Below, in pieces: positions 15,200 to 22,421 of a DNA stretch of 35,392 nucleotides. Within the stretch, counting starts at the first letter, position 1. Each line of letters starts with the position of its first letter. The translations under genes were made by a program, and so were the position numbers. The DNA lies in assembly GCA_947165505.1 (NCBI GenBank), contig CAMVAT010000034.1, positions 1 through 35,392 of the forward strand, in the 5' to 3' direction. The stretch is from an uncultured Prevotellaceae bacterium (GTDB lineage: Bacteria; Bacteroidota; Bacteroidia; Bacteroidales; Bacteroidaceae). The notes under the pieces are model-generated. The model searched no databases. It was not told the DNA's origin and saw nothing but the letters and a program-made list of their open reading frames with translations.

Positions 15200-16005
15200 T
15201 AGACTTCACCGAAGACCAGATACAACGCTACTCGCGCCATATCCTGTTGCAAGACGTGGGCGTAGAGGGACAGGAAAAGATCATGAATGCCCGTGTGCTC
15301 GTAGTGGGCGCGGGCGGTCTGGGAGCCCCCGTCAGCCTTTATTTAGCCGCCGCCGGCATCGGCCGCATCGGCATCGTTGACGCCGATGTGGTCGATTTGT
15401 CCAACCTACAGCGTCAGGTCATCCACTTCACCAAAGACGTGGGTGTGCCCAAGGTAGAGAGTGCCAAAGAAAAGATACTTGCCATCAATCCCGATGTGCG
15501 GGTAGATACCTATTATGAATTTCTCGACTCATCGAATGCCCTTGACATCATTCGAGAGTACGACTTCGTTGTCGATGGCACCGACAATTTCCCGGTAAAG
15601 TTTTTAATCAATGATGCGTGTGTGATGGCCGGCAAGCCCTTCTCGCACGGGGGCATCCTGCGATTCAACGGCCAGACGTTCACCCATCTGCCCGGCACCG
15701 CGTGCTATCGTTGCATGTTTAAGGAGCCGCCCCCCGCAGGTGCCGTGCCCACGTGCAGTCAGGCCGGTGTACTGGGAGCCATCGCCGGCATGTTGGGCAC
15801 GATACAAGCCGCCGAGACCCTGAAATACTTCACAGGTGTGGGCGAGCTGCTGACCAACCGTCTGCTCACCTTCGATGCCAAGACCATGCAGTTTCGCACC
15901 GTGCCCGTGCGCCACCGCGACACCTGCGCCATCTGCGGCACGCATCCCACCATCGACCATCTGATAGACTACGAACAAGCCGCTTGCGACCTCAAAAACC
16001 ATTAG
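15196..16005 (+). CDS. MoeB/ThiF/HcyF-like sulfur-carrier adenylyltransferase
   Basis: A 269-residue E1-like enzyme that adenylates the C-terminal Gly of a ubiquitin-like carrier. Features: nucleotide loop GAGGLG (38-43), D62/D64 and R73 in the DLSNLQRQ region, D130 in DGTDNF, zinc ligands CYRC (C170, C173) and CAIC (C244, C247), and the active-site-region Cys187 in PTCSQAGV. There is no C-terminal rhodanese domain, so sulfur must come from another donor such as the TusA- or DsrE-like proteins of the neighbouring unit, the desulfurase, or sulfide. Translationally coupled to the carrier gene. The close pairing suggests the carrier at 14978 is its main partner. Confidence 0.88.
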   Translation: MIDFTEDQIQRYSRHILLQDVGVEGQEKIMNARVLVVGAGGLGAPVSLYLAAAGIGRIGIVDADVVDLSNLQRQVIHFTKDVGVPKVESAKEKILAINPDVRVDTYYEFLDSSNALDIIREYDFVVDGTDNFPVKFLINDACVMAGKPFSHGGILRFNGQTFTHLPGTACYRCMFKEPPPAGAVPTCSQAGVLGAIAGMLGTIQAAETLKYFTGVGELLTNRLLTFDAKTMQFRTVPVRHRDTCAICGTHPTIDHLIDYEQAACDLKNH

Positions 16006-16009
16006 TCCC

Positions 16010-16402
16010 ATGAACATACCCGACCCCATCATACGCCAACTCATTGAGCAGGCGCGCAAAGACGCCCCCAACGAGACGTGCGGCTATCTGCTGGGCACCG
16101 CCGACGGCACCGTGACCGAAAACTACTGGATGGAGAACATCGACCACTCGCCCGAGCACTTCGCCTTCGCACCCCGCGACCAGTTTGCCGCCCTGCGCTA
16201 CGCCCGCGAACACGGACTGAAGATTTTGGCCAACTGGCACAGTCATCCCGCCTCGCCATCGCGCCCGTCGGCAGAAGACCTGCGCTTAGCCAACGACCCC
16301 GCCATCCGCTATGCCATCCTCTCACTGCTTGATGATGAGCCACGGCTCAATTCCTTTGCCATCATAAACGGAAAGGTAACAGACCAAGAGAAGCATTTGT
16401 AA
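16010..16402 (+). CDS. JAMM/Mec+-like metallopeptidase
   Basis: A 130-residue zinc peptidase with the complete JAMM signature: E22 (APNETCGYLLG) and H77-x-H79-x7-S87-x2-D90 (HSHPASPSRPSAED). Mec+ of Mycobacterium cleaves the CysO-cysteine adduct; QbsD and HcyD trim C-terminal tails from sulfur carriers. Because the carrier here ends GGG+AARRI, tail removal is the simplest function, with release of an amino-acid adduct as an alternative or second role. It follows the adenylyltransferase by 4 nt and closes the unit. Confidence 0.9.
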   Translation: MNIPDPIIRQLIEQARKDAPNETCGYLLGTADGTVTENYWMENIDHSPEHFAFAPRDQFAALRYAREHGLKILANWHSHPASPSRPSAEDLRLANDPAIRYAILSLLDDEPRLNSFAIINGKVTDQEKHL

Positions 16403-16407
16403 GCCGA

Positions 16408-16436
16408 ATACCACTTTTTTGGTATGAAGAATGCCA
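16408..16436 (+). promoter_or_regulatory. Three-half-site operator, cysK-encapsulin unit
   Basis: The palindrome ATACCACTTTTTTGGTAT (16408-16425) is followed 5 bp later by a half-site ATGCCA (16431-16436), which ends 34 nt before the -7 box. Spacing to both promoter boxes is identical to the copy at 14878-14906, though the bases between are mostly different, so position rather than bulk sequence is conserved. Confidence 0.72.
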
Positions 16437-16447
16437 TATTCTGGCGA

Positions 16448-16478
16448 TTTCACATGGTGGTGAAACACCCTAACTTTG
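16448..16478 (+). promoter_or_regulatory. Promoter of the cysK-dsrE-tusA-encapsulin-desulfurase unit
   Basis: -33 TTTC (16448-16451, again within TTTCACA), 19 bp, -7 TAACTTTG (16471-16478). The ATG of cysK is 28 nt past the -7 box. Confidence 0.7.
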
Positions 16479-16505
16479 CACACAGAAAACTTAATCATTA
16501 TCATC

Positions 16506-17447
16506 ATGGCACAGATAGCAAAAAACCTCATTGAACTGATAGGCAACACCCCCCTATTAGAACTATCGGGAACAACCGCCGAGTTGGGGCTTCACGCCCG
16601 CATCGTGGCCAAGTTGGAATACCTGAACCCGCTGCGCAGCGTAAAAGACCGTACAGCACTGGCACTCATCGAGCGAGCCGAGCGCAAAGGTCTGATAGAC
16701 GCCCACACGACCCTCATCGAACCGACATCGGGCAACACCGGCATCGGGTTGGCTTTCATCGCCGCCATCCGCGGTTACCGTCTGATACTAACCATGCCCG
16801 ATGCCATGTCGGTAGAGCGCCGCTCGCTGTTGCGTGCCTTGGGCGCGGAGATTGTGCTGACCCCCGCCCATGAGGGTATGGCCGGAGCCATCCGCCGCGC
16901 GCAGCAATTAGCCGCCGAGATAGGTCACGCCTACATCCCCCAACAGTTTGAGAACCCCGCCAACCCCGATGTACACCGCCGTACCACCGCCGAGGAGATT
17001 ATCCGCGACACCGACGGTCAGTTTGACATCTTTGTGGCAGGCATAGGCACGGGCGGCACCATCACAGGTGTGGGCGACGTCATCAAACGATACATACCCC
17101 GGGTGAAGGTGGCAGGTGTGGAGCCATACAGTTCAGCCGTGCTGAGTGGCGGCCGTCCCGGTCCGCACAAGTTGCAGGGCATCGGAGCCGGTTTCCAACC
17201 ACTGACCCTCAACCCTGCCGTCTATGATGAAATCATCCGCATCAAAGACGAAGAGGCATTCCAGACAGGACGTCTGTTGGCACGCAAAGACGGCGTTCTG
17301 GCCGGCATCAGCAGTGGAGCCGCCGCAGCCGCCGCCATCAAGTTGGCCCGCCGTCCCGAGAACGAAGGTAAGACCATTGTAGTGCTGTTGCCCGACACCG
17401 GCGAGCGCTATCTGAGCACAACCATCTATAATTATGAGCAGTCATGA
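16506..17447 (+). CDS. cysK: Cysteine synthase (O-acetylserine sulfhydrylase)
   Basis: A 313-residue PLP enzyme making cysteine from O-acetylserine and sulfide. The start at 16506 (MAQIAKNLIELIGNTPLL) follows the promoter; the earlier ATG at 16476 overlaps the -7 box. PLP lysine K47 in NPLRSVKDR, substrate loop TSGNTG (74-79), phosphate loop GIGTGGTITG, and SSGAAAAAA. GPHKLQGIGAGF and the ERYLSTTIY end are typical of CysK rather than CysM. No serine acetyltransferase gene is in the window, so O-acetylserine must be made elsewhere. The enzyme could run forward (cysteine for the desulfurase) or re-fix sulfide. Its stop overlaps the dsrE-like start by 4 nt. Confidence 0.93.
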   Translation: MAQIAKNLIELIGNTPLLELSGTTAELGLHARIVAKLEYLNPLRSVKDRTALALIERAERKGLIDAHTTLIEPTSGNTGIGLAFIAAIRGYRLILTMPDAMSVERRSLLRALGAEIVLTPAHEGMAGAIRRAQQLAAEIGHAYIPQQFENPANPDVHRRTTAEEIIRDTDGQFDIFVAGIGTGGTITGVGDVIKRYIPRVKVAGVEPYSSAVLSGGRPGPHKLQGIGAGFQPLTLNPAVYDEIIRIKDEEAFQTGRLLARKDGVLAGISSGAAAAAAIKLARRPENEGKTIVVLLPDTGERYLSTTIYNYEQS

Positions 17448-17923
17448 GTGAGCAAAAGAAACTAAGCATCATCGCCTTCTCTGGCGATTTTGACAAATTG
17501 ACCGCCGTCTTCACCTTGGGCACAGGAGCCGCCGCCGTGGGGTATGAAGTGAATATCTTCTTCACCTTCTGGGGTTTGGATGCCATCAAGCGCAAACAGG
17601 GCCGTTCGTTTGTGGGCGGCACCTGGCTGACCAAACTCTTCGGTTTTATGATGGGCGGTTTGCACGCGGCTCCCACCTCGCGATTTAATTTTTTCGGCAT
17701 AGGTCCGAAAATCTTCCGCCGGCTGATGCGCAAGAACAATGTCGCCACATTAGAAGAATTGGTCGAAGCAGCCAAAGCCCTTGGCATCAACCTGTATGCC
17801 TGCGAGATGGCCATGCACGTGCTGGGACTCAAGAAAGAAGATTTCATCCCCGAGGTCAAGGATGTGCTCGGCGTGGCCACCTTCCTGCAATTATCAGAAA
17901 ACGGACAAACATTATTCATATAA
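17444..17923 (+). CDS. DsrE/DsrF/TusD-like sulfur relay protein
   Basis: A 159-residue protein of the DsrE2-like family: N-terminal IIAFSGDFDKL and TLGTGAAAVGYEVNIFFTFWGL, a middle segment with Gly/Phe-rich hydrophobic stretches, and a conserved Cys120 in NLYACEMAM. DsrE-family proteins accept and pass on persulfide sulfur, usually with TusA, and tusA is the next gene. There is no full membrane span; the GFMMGG region may bind a partner or the membrane surface. Translationally coupled to cysK. Likely role: carry sulfane sulfur between the encapsulated desulfurase and acceptors (inference). Confidence 0.85.
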   Translation: MSEQKKLSIIAFSGDFDKLTAVFTLGTGAAAVGYEVNIFFTFWGLDAIKRKQGRSFVGGTWLTKLFGFMMGGLHAAPTSRFNFFGIGPKIFRRLMRKNNVATLEELVEAAKALGINLYACEMAMHVLGLKKEDFIPEVKDVLGVATFLQLSENGQTLFI

Positions 17924-17926
17924 GCC

Positions 17927-18151
17927 ATGGCAAAAAAGACATTAGACATCACCCGGGAGCATTGCCCGATGACATTTGTAAAGACCAAGATAGAATTGTC
18001 GCGCCTATCCGCCGGCGACACCCTTGAAGTACTGTTGAGCGAGGGCGAACCGCTGGACAATGTGCCCCGCAACGCCCAGGAGCAAGGTTATGAAGTGGTG
18101 AGCGTAGAGCACGTGGAAGGCACCACACACCGGGTGATTATCAAGAAATAG
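17927..18151 (+). CDS. TusA/SirA-like sulfur carrier
   Basis: A 74-residue TusA-fold protein with the active motif C13-P14 (EHCPMTFVKTK) and the typical ending GTTHRVIIKK. TusA takes persulfide sulfur from IscS-type desulfurases and hands it to DsrE-type proteins in tRNA thiolation and sulfur-oxidation systems. Here it sits 3 nt after the dsrE-like gene and just before the encapsulin and desulfurase genes, so a relay from the desulfurase is the natural reading. At this size it could pass a shell pore only if the pore were unusually wide, so transfer may use small thiols instead. Confidence 0.88.
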   Translation: MAKKTLDITREHCPMTFVKTKIELSRLSAGDTLEVLLSEGEPLDNVPRNAQEQGYEVVSVEHVEGTTHRVIIKK

Positions 18152-18204
18152 GAGATAGAGGGAGATAGAGGAACTTAAACAGAAACATTTAAAAACCAAT
18201 AGTT

Positions 18205-19644
18205 ATGTCAGATTCAAATCTTCAGCGCAGTGTGACCACTGCCACCGCCAGACGACTGGCCACGACCACCAAGACAGCCCCACAGATGGGGAGTATTACA
18301 CCGCGGCTACTGCTGAAACTGCTGCCATGGGTACAAGTGAGCGGCGGCACCTTCCGTGTGAACCGTACCAAAGTAGAGTTGCGCAAGAGCGAACGTCTGC
18401 CGATAGAATACCTGAACGGCATCCCCTCGTTCACCGCAAAAAGTCTGAAGACCATCCCCCTCTTCTCAGAGTTTGAAGACGAGACGGTGGCCCGTCTGGC
18501 CCGTTCGTTCGAGACCATAGAAGCCGAGATAGGCCAATTGTTCGTAGAGGAAGGCAAAGACAAACAGAAATTCTTTATTGTGGCCAGCGGACAGGCAGAG
18601 GTGATCAGCCGGGGCACCCACGGTGAGGAATTGCGTATCGCCCTGCTTGGCGACGGCGAATATTTCGGCGAGGCCGACCTGCTCGACGATGCCGAATCGA
18701 CCGTCTCGGTACGCGCCGTCACCCCCACCATTTTCCTCAGTCTGAAGCAGCAGGACTTAGAGAAATTCATCAAAGAAGTGCCCGACTTCCGCGAGACCTT
18801 CGGCAAGGCCGTTGACAAGCAACTGCGCCTGAAAGCCACCGTCAACGACCACGGCGAGAAGCATATCGACCTGGTGTCGGGCCATGAGGAGGACAACATC
18901 ATCCCCGAGACCTATATCGACTACGAGGAGAATCCCACGGAGTATAGCCTGAACACCCTGCAGACCGTGGTACGCGTACACACCCGTGTGTCCGACCTCT
19001 ATAACAACCCTTACAACCAGTTGGAAGAGCAGTTGCGCCTCTCTATCGAGAGCATCAAAGAGCGTCAGGAGTGGGAACTCATCAACAACCGCAAGTTTGG
19101 TTTGTTGGCAGCCGCCAACCCCGCCTACCGCATCACCACGCGCTACGGAGCCCCCACGCCCGACGATTTAGACGAGTTGCTCTCGCTGGTGTGGAAAGAG
19201 CCCGCCTTCTTCATTGCCCATCCGCGTGCCATTGCCGCTTTTGAGCGCGAATGCACCTGGCGCGGTGTGCCGCCTGTAACGACCGACCTGTTCGGCACGA
19301 AAGTCATCCTGTGGCGCGGCGTGCCCCTGATACCGTCGGACAAAGTCGAGGTAGAGGGACAATACCTGACCGGCCGCGGCGTGGGCACGACCAAGATCAT
19401 CTTAGTGCGCACAGGCGAGCAGAACCAGGGAGTCGTCGGTCTGCACCAGAGCGGCATACCCGGCGAGATAGCCCCGTCGCTGTCGGCACGCTTGATGGGC
19501 CTCGACAAGTTTGGTGTCGCCTCATACCTGCTCACCAAATACTTCTCGCTGGCCGCCCTGACCGACGATGCCATCGCTGTGCTTGAGAATGTAGAAGTGG
19601 GCTATTACCACGACTACCAACACCGCAACCAGATAGAGAAATAA
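18205..19644 (+). CDS. Family 2B-type encapsulin shell protein with inserted cNMP-binding-like domain
   Basis: A 479-residue HK97-fold nanocompartment protein of the SrpI/Family 2 type. Order: an N-terminal Thr/Ala/Arg-rich arm (1-30); start of the shell fold (30-78; ITPRLLLKLLPWV, SERLPIEYLNGIPSF); a CRP-like cyclic-nucleotide-binding domain (~80-212; FFIVASGQAEVI, GDGEYFGEADLLDD); and the rest of the shell fold (~220-479; YSLNTLQTVVRVHTRVSDLYNNPYNQLEEQLRL, FFIAHPRAIAAFERECTWRGVPP, KIILVRTGEQNQGVVGLHQ). In the phosphate-binding cassette the Arg that contacts the cyclic phosphate in CRP (R82) aligns with S165, so ligand binding may be lost or altered. The shell sequence is established as encapsulin by family; cargo is inferred from the next gene. 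It lies 53 nt after tusA. Confidence 0.92.
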   Translation: MSDSNLQRSVTTATARRLATTTKTAPQMGSITPRLLLKLLPWVQVSGGTFRVNRTKVELRKSERLPIEYLNGIPSFTAKSLKTIPLFSEFEDETVARLARSFETIEAEIGQLFVEEGKDKQKFFIVASGQAEVISRGTHGEELRIALLGDGEYFGEADLLDDAESTVSVRAVTPTIFLSLKQQDLEKFIKEVPDFRETFGKAVDKQLRLKATVNDHGEKHIDLVSGHEEDNIIPETYIDYEENPTEYSLNTLQTVVRVHTRVSDLYNNPYNQLEEQLRLSIESIKERQEWELINNRKFGLLAAANPAYRITTRYGAPTPDDLDELLSLVWKEPAFFIAHPRAIAAFERECTWRGVPPVTTDLFGTKVILWRGVPLIPSDKVEVEGQYLTGRGVGTTKIILVRTGEQNQGVVGLHQSGIPGEIAPSLSARLMGLDKFGVASYLLTKYFSLAALTDDAIAVLENVEVGYYHDYQHRNQIEK

Positions 19645-19689
19645 AGAATCACCCCCGCGCCCGAAAAGGGAGCGTAACCCCACAGACGT

Positions 19690-21189
19690 ATGATAGAACT
19701 ACAACATATCAACGGATATGGTCTGGACGACCCCACCTTCGCCTTGCTGCGCCAAGTGGCACAGAAATACTGCCCCGAGGAGTGGCAGCAAGAGCGCAGG
19801 GCCATCGTGCCAGACGAAGAACTGAACCTAAGCGGACTCTTGAGCCCCGACCTTGCGTCATCCCTTGCGCCAACGACAGACAAGGCAGGCACATCGCTGC
19901 CCCAGGATAACGGTTTCGGCATCGGCATACCCGAGACAGAGAAACTCCGCGAGTTGAAATATGAAGAAACCGATACCCTGCAGACAGAGCAAATCAAGAA
20001 AGATTTCCCCGTGCTGAACCAACAGGTGAACGGGCATCCGCTGGTATGGTTGGACAACGGAGCGACAACCCAAAAGCCCCTGCAGGTGATTGACAAGATA
20101 TCCGACTACTACAAGCACTATAACAGCAACATCCACAGGGGTGCCCACACCCTGGCCGCCCGTGCCACCGACGCATACGAAGAAGCGCGCGAAAAAGTAC
20201 AGCGGTTTATCAACGCGGCTACGAGCGAAGAAATCATCTTTGTGCGCGGCACCACCGAAGGCATCAACTTAGTGGCGCAGACCTACGGCCGCCAATACCT
20301 GACCCCCGGCGACGATGTGATTGTGAGCGAGCTGGACCATCATGCCAATATCGTGCCGTGGCAGCGCGTGTGCCAAGAGCGGGGTGCCACCCTGCACGCC
20401 ATTCCCACCGATTCGAACGGCGACCTCATTCTCTCAGAACTGGAGCGGCTGATCACGCCACGCACACGCATGGTGAGCGTGGGGCATGTGAACAACACGT
20501 TCGGCACCATCAACGATGTGCGGCGCATCATCGACATCGCCCACTCGCACCATGTGCCCGTGCTGATAGACGGTGCCCAGAGCATCGCCCACACCCCCGT
20601 TGACGTGCAACAGTTAGGTGCCGACTTCTTCGTGTTCAGCGGTCATAAGATTTACGGTCCCAACGGCATCGGAGTGGTGTATGGGCGCAAAGAGTGGCTC
20701 GACAAATTACAGCCATGGCAGGGCGGCGGCAATATGATCAAGGACGTGACCATCGAGCACACCGAGTATAACGTGCCACCCGCCCGTTTTGAGGCCGGCA
20801 CGCCGAATGTGGCCGACGCCATCGGGTTGGGAGCCGCGCTGGACTATGTGAGCCATTTAGGCATCCGCAACATCGAACGCCACGAGCACCAACTGACGGA
20901 GTATGCGCGCGAACAGTTGTCGCTCATCCCCGGTCTCACCCTGATAGGCAACCCCAAACAGCGCGTCTCGGTCGTGTCGTTCGTGCTCGATGGCATCCCC
21001 GTGCCCGAGACAGGAACCCTGCTCGACAAAGAAGGCATCGCCGTGAGGGCCGGACACCACTGCGCCCAACCCGCCCTGCGCGCCTTAGGCTATGAAATGA
21101 GCGTCCGCCCGACGTTCGCCCTATATAACACACGAGAGGATGTGGACCGGCTGGTGGTGGCCGTCAAGAAAATCATCGGCAAGTCATGA
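19690..21189 (+). CDS. SufS-type cysteine desulfurase with encapsulin-targeting N-terminal extension
   Basis: A 499-residue protein. Residues ~100-499 are a group II (SufS/CsdA) cysteine desulfurase: FPVLNQQVNGHPLVWLDNGATTQKP start, PLP-stacking His in SELDHHANIVPW, PLP lysine K320 (FSGHKIYGPNG), and catalytic C458 in RAGHHCAQP. It releases cysteine sulfur as enzyme persulfide plus alanine. Residues 1-~95 are extra relative to SufS (~405): a short helical start, then a Pro/Ser/Asp/Gly-rich unstructured stretch (LSGLLSPDLASSLAPTTDKAG). Desulfurases beside Family 2 encapsulins carry such N-terminal extensions for loading into the shell, and elemental sulfur storage inside has been shown for a Family 2A example. 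It is 45 nt after the shell gene. No sufBCD or sufE gene is nearby, so Fe-S assembly is unlikely to be its job. Confidence 0.93.
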   Translation: MIELQHINGYGLDDPTFALLRQVAQKYCPEEWQQERRAIVPDEELNLSGLLSPDLASSLAPTTDKAGTSLPQDNGFGIGIPETEKLRELKYEETDTLQTEQIKKDFPVLNQQVNGHPLVWLDNGATTQKPLQVIDKISDYYKHYNSNIHRGAHTLAARATDAYEEAREKVQRFINAATSEEIIFVRGTTEGINLVAQTYGRQYLTPGDDVIVSELDHHANIVPWQRVCQERGATLHAIPTDSNGDLILSELERLITPRTRMVSVGHVNNTFGTINDVRRIIDIAHSHHVPVLIDGAQSIAHTPVDVQQLGADFFVFSGHKIYGPNGIGVVYGRKEWLDKLQPWQGGGNMIKDVTIEHTEYNVPPARFEAGTPNVADAIGLGAALDYVSHLGIRNIERHEHQLTEYAREQLSLIPGLTLIGNPKQRVSVVSFVLDGIPVPETGTLLDKEGIAVRAGHHCAQPALRALGYEMSVRPTFALYNTREDVDRLVVAVKKIIGKS

Positions 21190-22421
21190 AGTACGAAACG
21201 AGTATCTTAACGACCCCCTACCGGCAGCCTGACGCCTATGGGGCACTCTCTATGCCAGTCTATTACACGGCGGCATTCGAGTTCCCCTCGGCCAAGGCCA
21301 TGAGCGACGCATTCTGCGGCCGTTCGATGTCGCCATCGTATTCGCGCATTGCCAACCCCACGACCAGTTACTTAGAGGAACGTGTGCGACAGGTGACAGG
21401 CGCGGCCAGTGCGACCGCGCTGAACACCGGCATGACCGCCATCGCCTACGCGCTGACAGCGGTGAGCGGCGCAGGACTGAACATCGTGGCCTCCAAGCAC
21501 CTCTTCGGCAACAGCGTGTCGCTGCTGCGCGACACCTTAGGCGGACTGGGTGTCGAGACCCGCTTCGCCGACTTCACCCAACCCGACACAGTGGCATCGC
21601 TCATTGACGGCAATACCTGCGCCCTGTTTTTTGAGATCATCACCAACCCGCAGTTGTACGTGGCCGACATACACGCCCTTTCTGACATCGCCCATGCTAA
21701 CGGCGTGCCATTGATAGCCGATACGACCATCGTGCCCTTCAGCACCTTTCACGCCTCCGACTTCGGCATCGACATCGAGGTGGTGAGCAGCACCAAATAC
21801 ATCTCTGGCGGCGGCACCGGCTTGGGCGGCTTACTCATTGATTACGGCACCTTCGACTGGTCGCAGTCGCCCTCAGCAGCCCTTCGCAGCCGTGTGAAGC
21901 GTGTGGGCAAACGTATGGCATTCACAGCACGTGTGAAGACCGAGCTCATCACGAATTTAGGCGGTCTGATGACACCTCAAGCCGCCTATATGGAAACATT
22001 AGGGTTGGACACGCTGCAAATCCGATTTGAGCGACAGGCGATGAGTGCCCTCAAGATAGCAGAAGCATGCCGGCAGTTGCCGGAAATCCAGCAGGTCAAC
22101 TACACGGGATTAGCAGACAACCCTTTTTATGAGTTGTCAAAACGCCAATTCGGCCCGCTCCCCGGAGCGGTGTTCACTATCGACTTAGCCACGAAAGAAT
22201 CGGCCTTCCGCTTCATCGACCGTCTGCACGTCATCCGCCGTGCCACGAACCTGTTCGACCGCAAATCGCTGGCCATCCATCCCGCCTCTACCATTTTCGG
22301 ACTGTTCAGTGCCGAGCAGTGCGCGGAGATGTCGGTCAGAGACACCACCGTGCGCATCAGCGTGGGATTGGAAGACCCGTCGGACCTGACCGACGACATC
22401 AAGCAGGCGCTTGCCGATTAG
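21186..22421 (+). CDS. Second Cys/Met-metabolism PLP enzyme (MetY/MetB-like)
   Basis: A 411-residue gamma-family PLP enzyme related to, but clearly different from, MetY at 13601. PLP lysine K204 in EVVSSTKYISGGG; NTGMTAIAYAL near residue 80; SAIHPAST-type ending (LAIHPASTIFGLFS). The family includes O-acetylhomoserine sulfhydrylase, cystathionine gamma-synthase and gamma-lyase, and sequence alone does not separate these. Its start overlaps the desulfurase stop by 4 nt, so coupled synthesis with the desulfurase is likely. It may put the sulfur released by the compartment into homocysteine, or make cysteine from cystathionine to feed it. Its stop codon overlaps that of the convergent regulator gene. 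Confidence 0.85.
   Translation: MKYETSILTTPYRQPDAYGALSMPVYYTAAFEFPSAKAMSDAFCGRSMSPSYSRIANPTTSYLEERVRQVTGAASATALNTGMTAIAYALTAVSGAGLNIVASKHLFGNSVSLLRDTLGGLGVETRFADFTQPDTVASLIDGNTCALFFEIITNPQLYVADIHALSDIAHANGVPLIADTTIVPFSTFHASDFGIDIEVVSSTKYISGGGTGLGGLLIDYGTFDWSQSPSAALRSRVKRVGKRMAFTARVKTELITNLGGLMTPQAAYMETLGLDTLQIRFERQAMSALKIAEACRQLPEIQQVNYTGLADNPFYELSKRQFGPLPGAVFTIDLATKESAFRFIDRLHVIRRATNLFDRKSLAIHPASTIFGLFSAEQCAEMSVRDTTVRISVGLEDPSDLTDDIKQALAD

Noticed and set aside
14978..16005. Thiamine (ThiS/ThiF) or molybdopterin (MoaD/MoeB) operon
   Set aside because: No thiC, thiG, thiH, thiE, moaE or moaA gene is near, and the carrier has a masked end with a JAMM peptidase gene alongside.
19690..21189. 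Ordinary SUF Fe-S cluster desulfurase
   Set aside because: No sufB, sufC, sufD or sufE/U gene adjoins it, and the ~95-residue N-terminal extension plus adjacent shell gene indicate encapsulin cargo.
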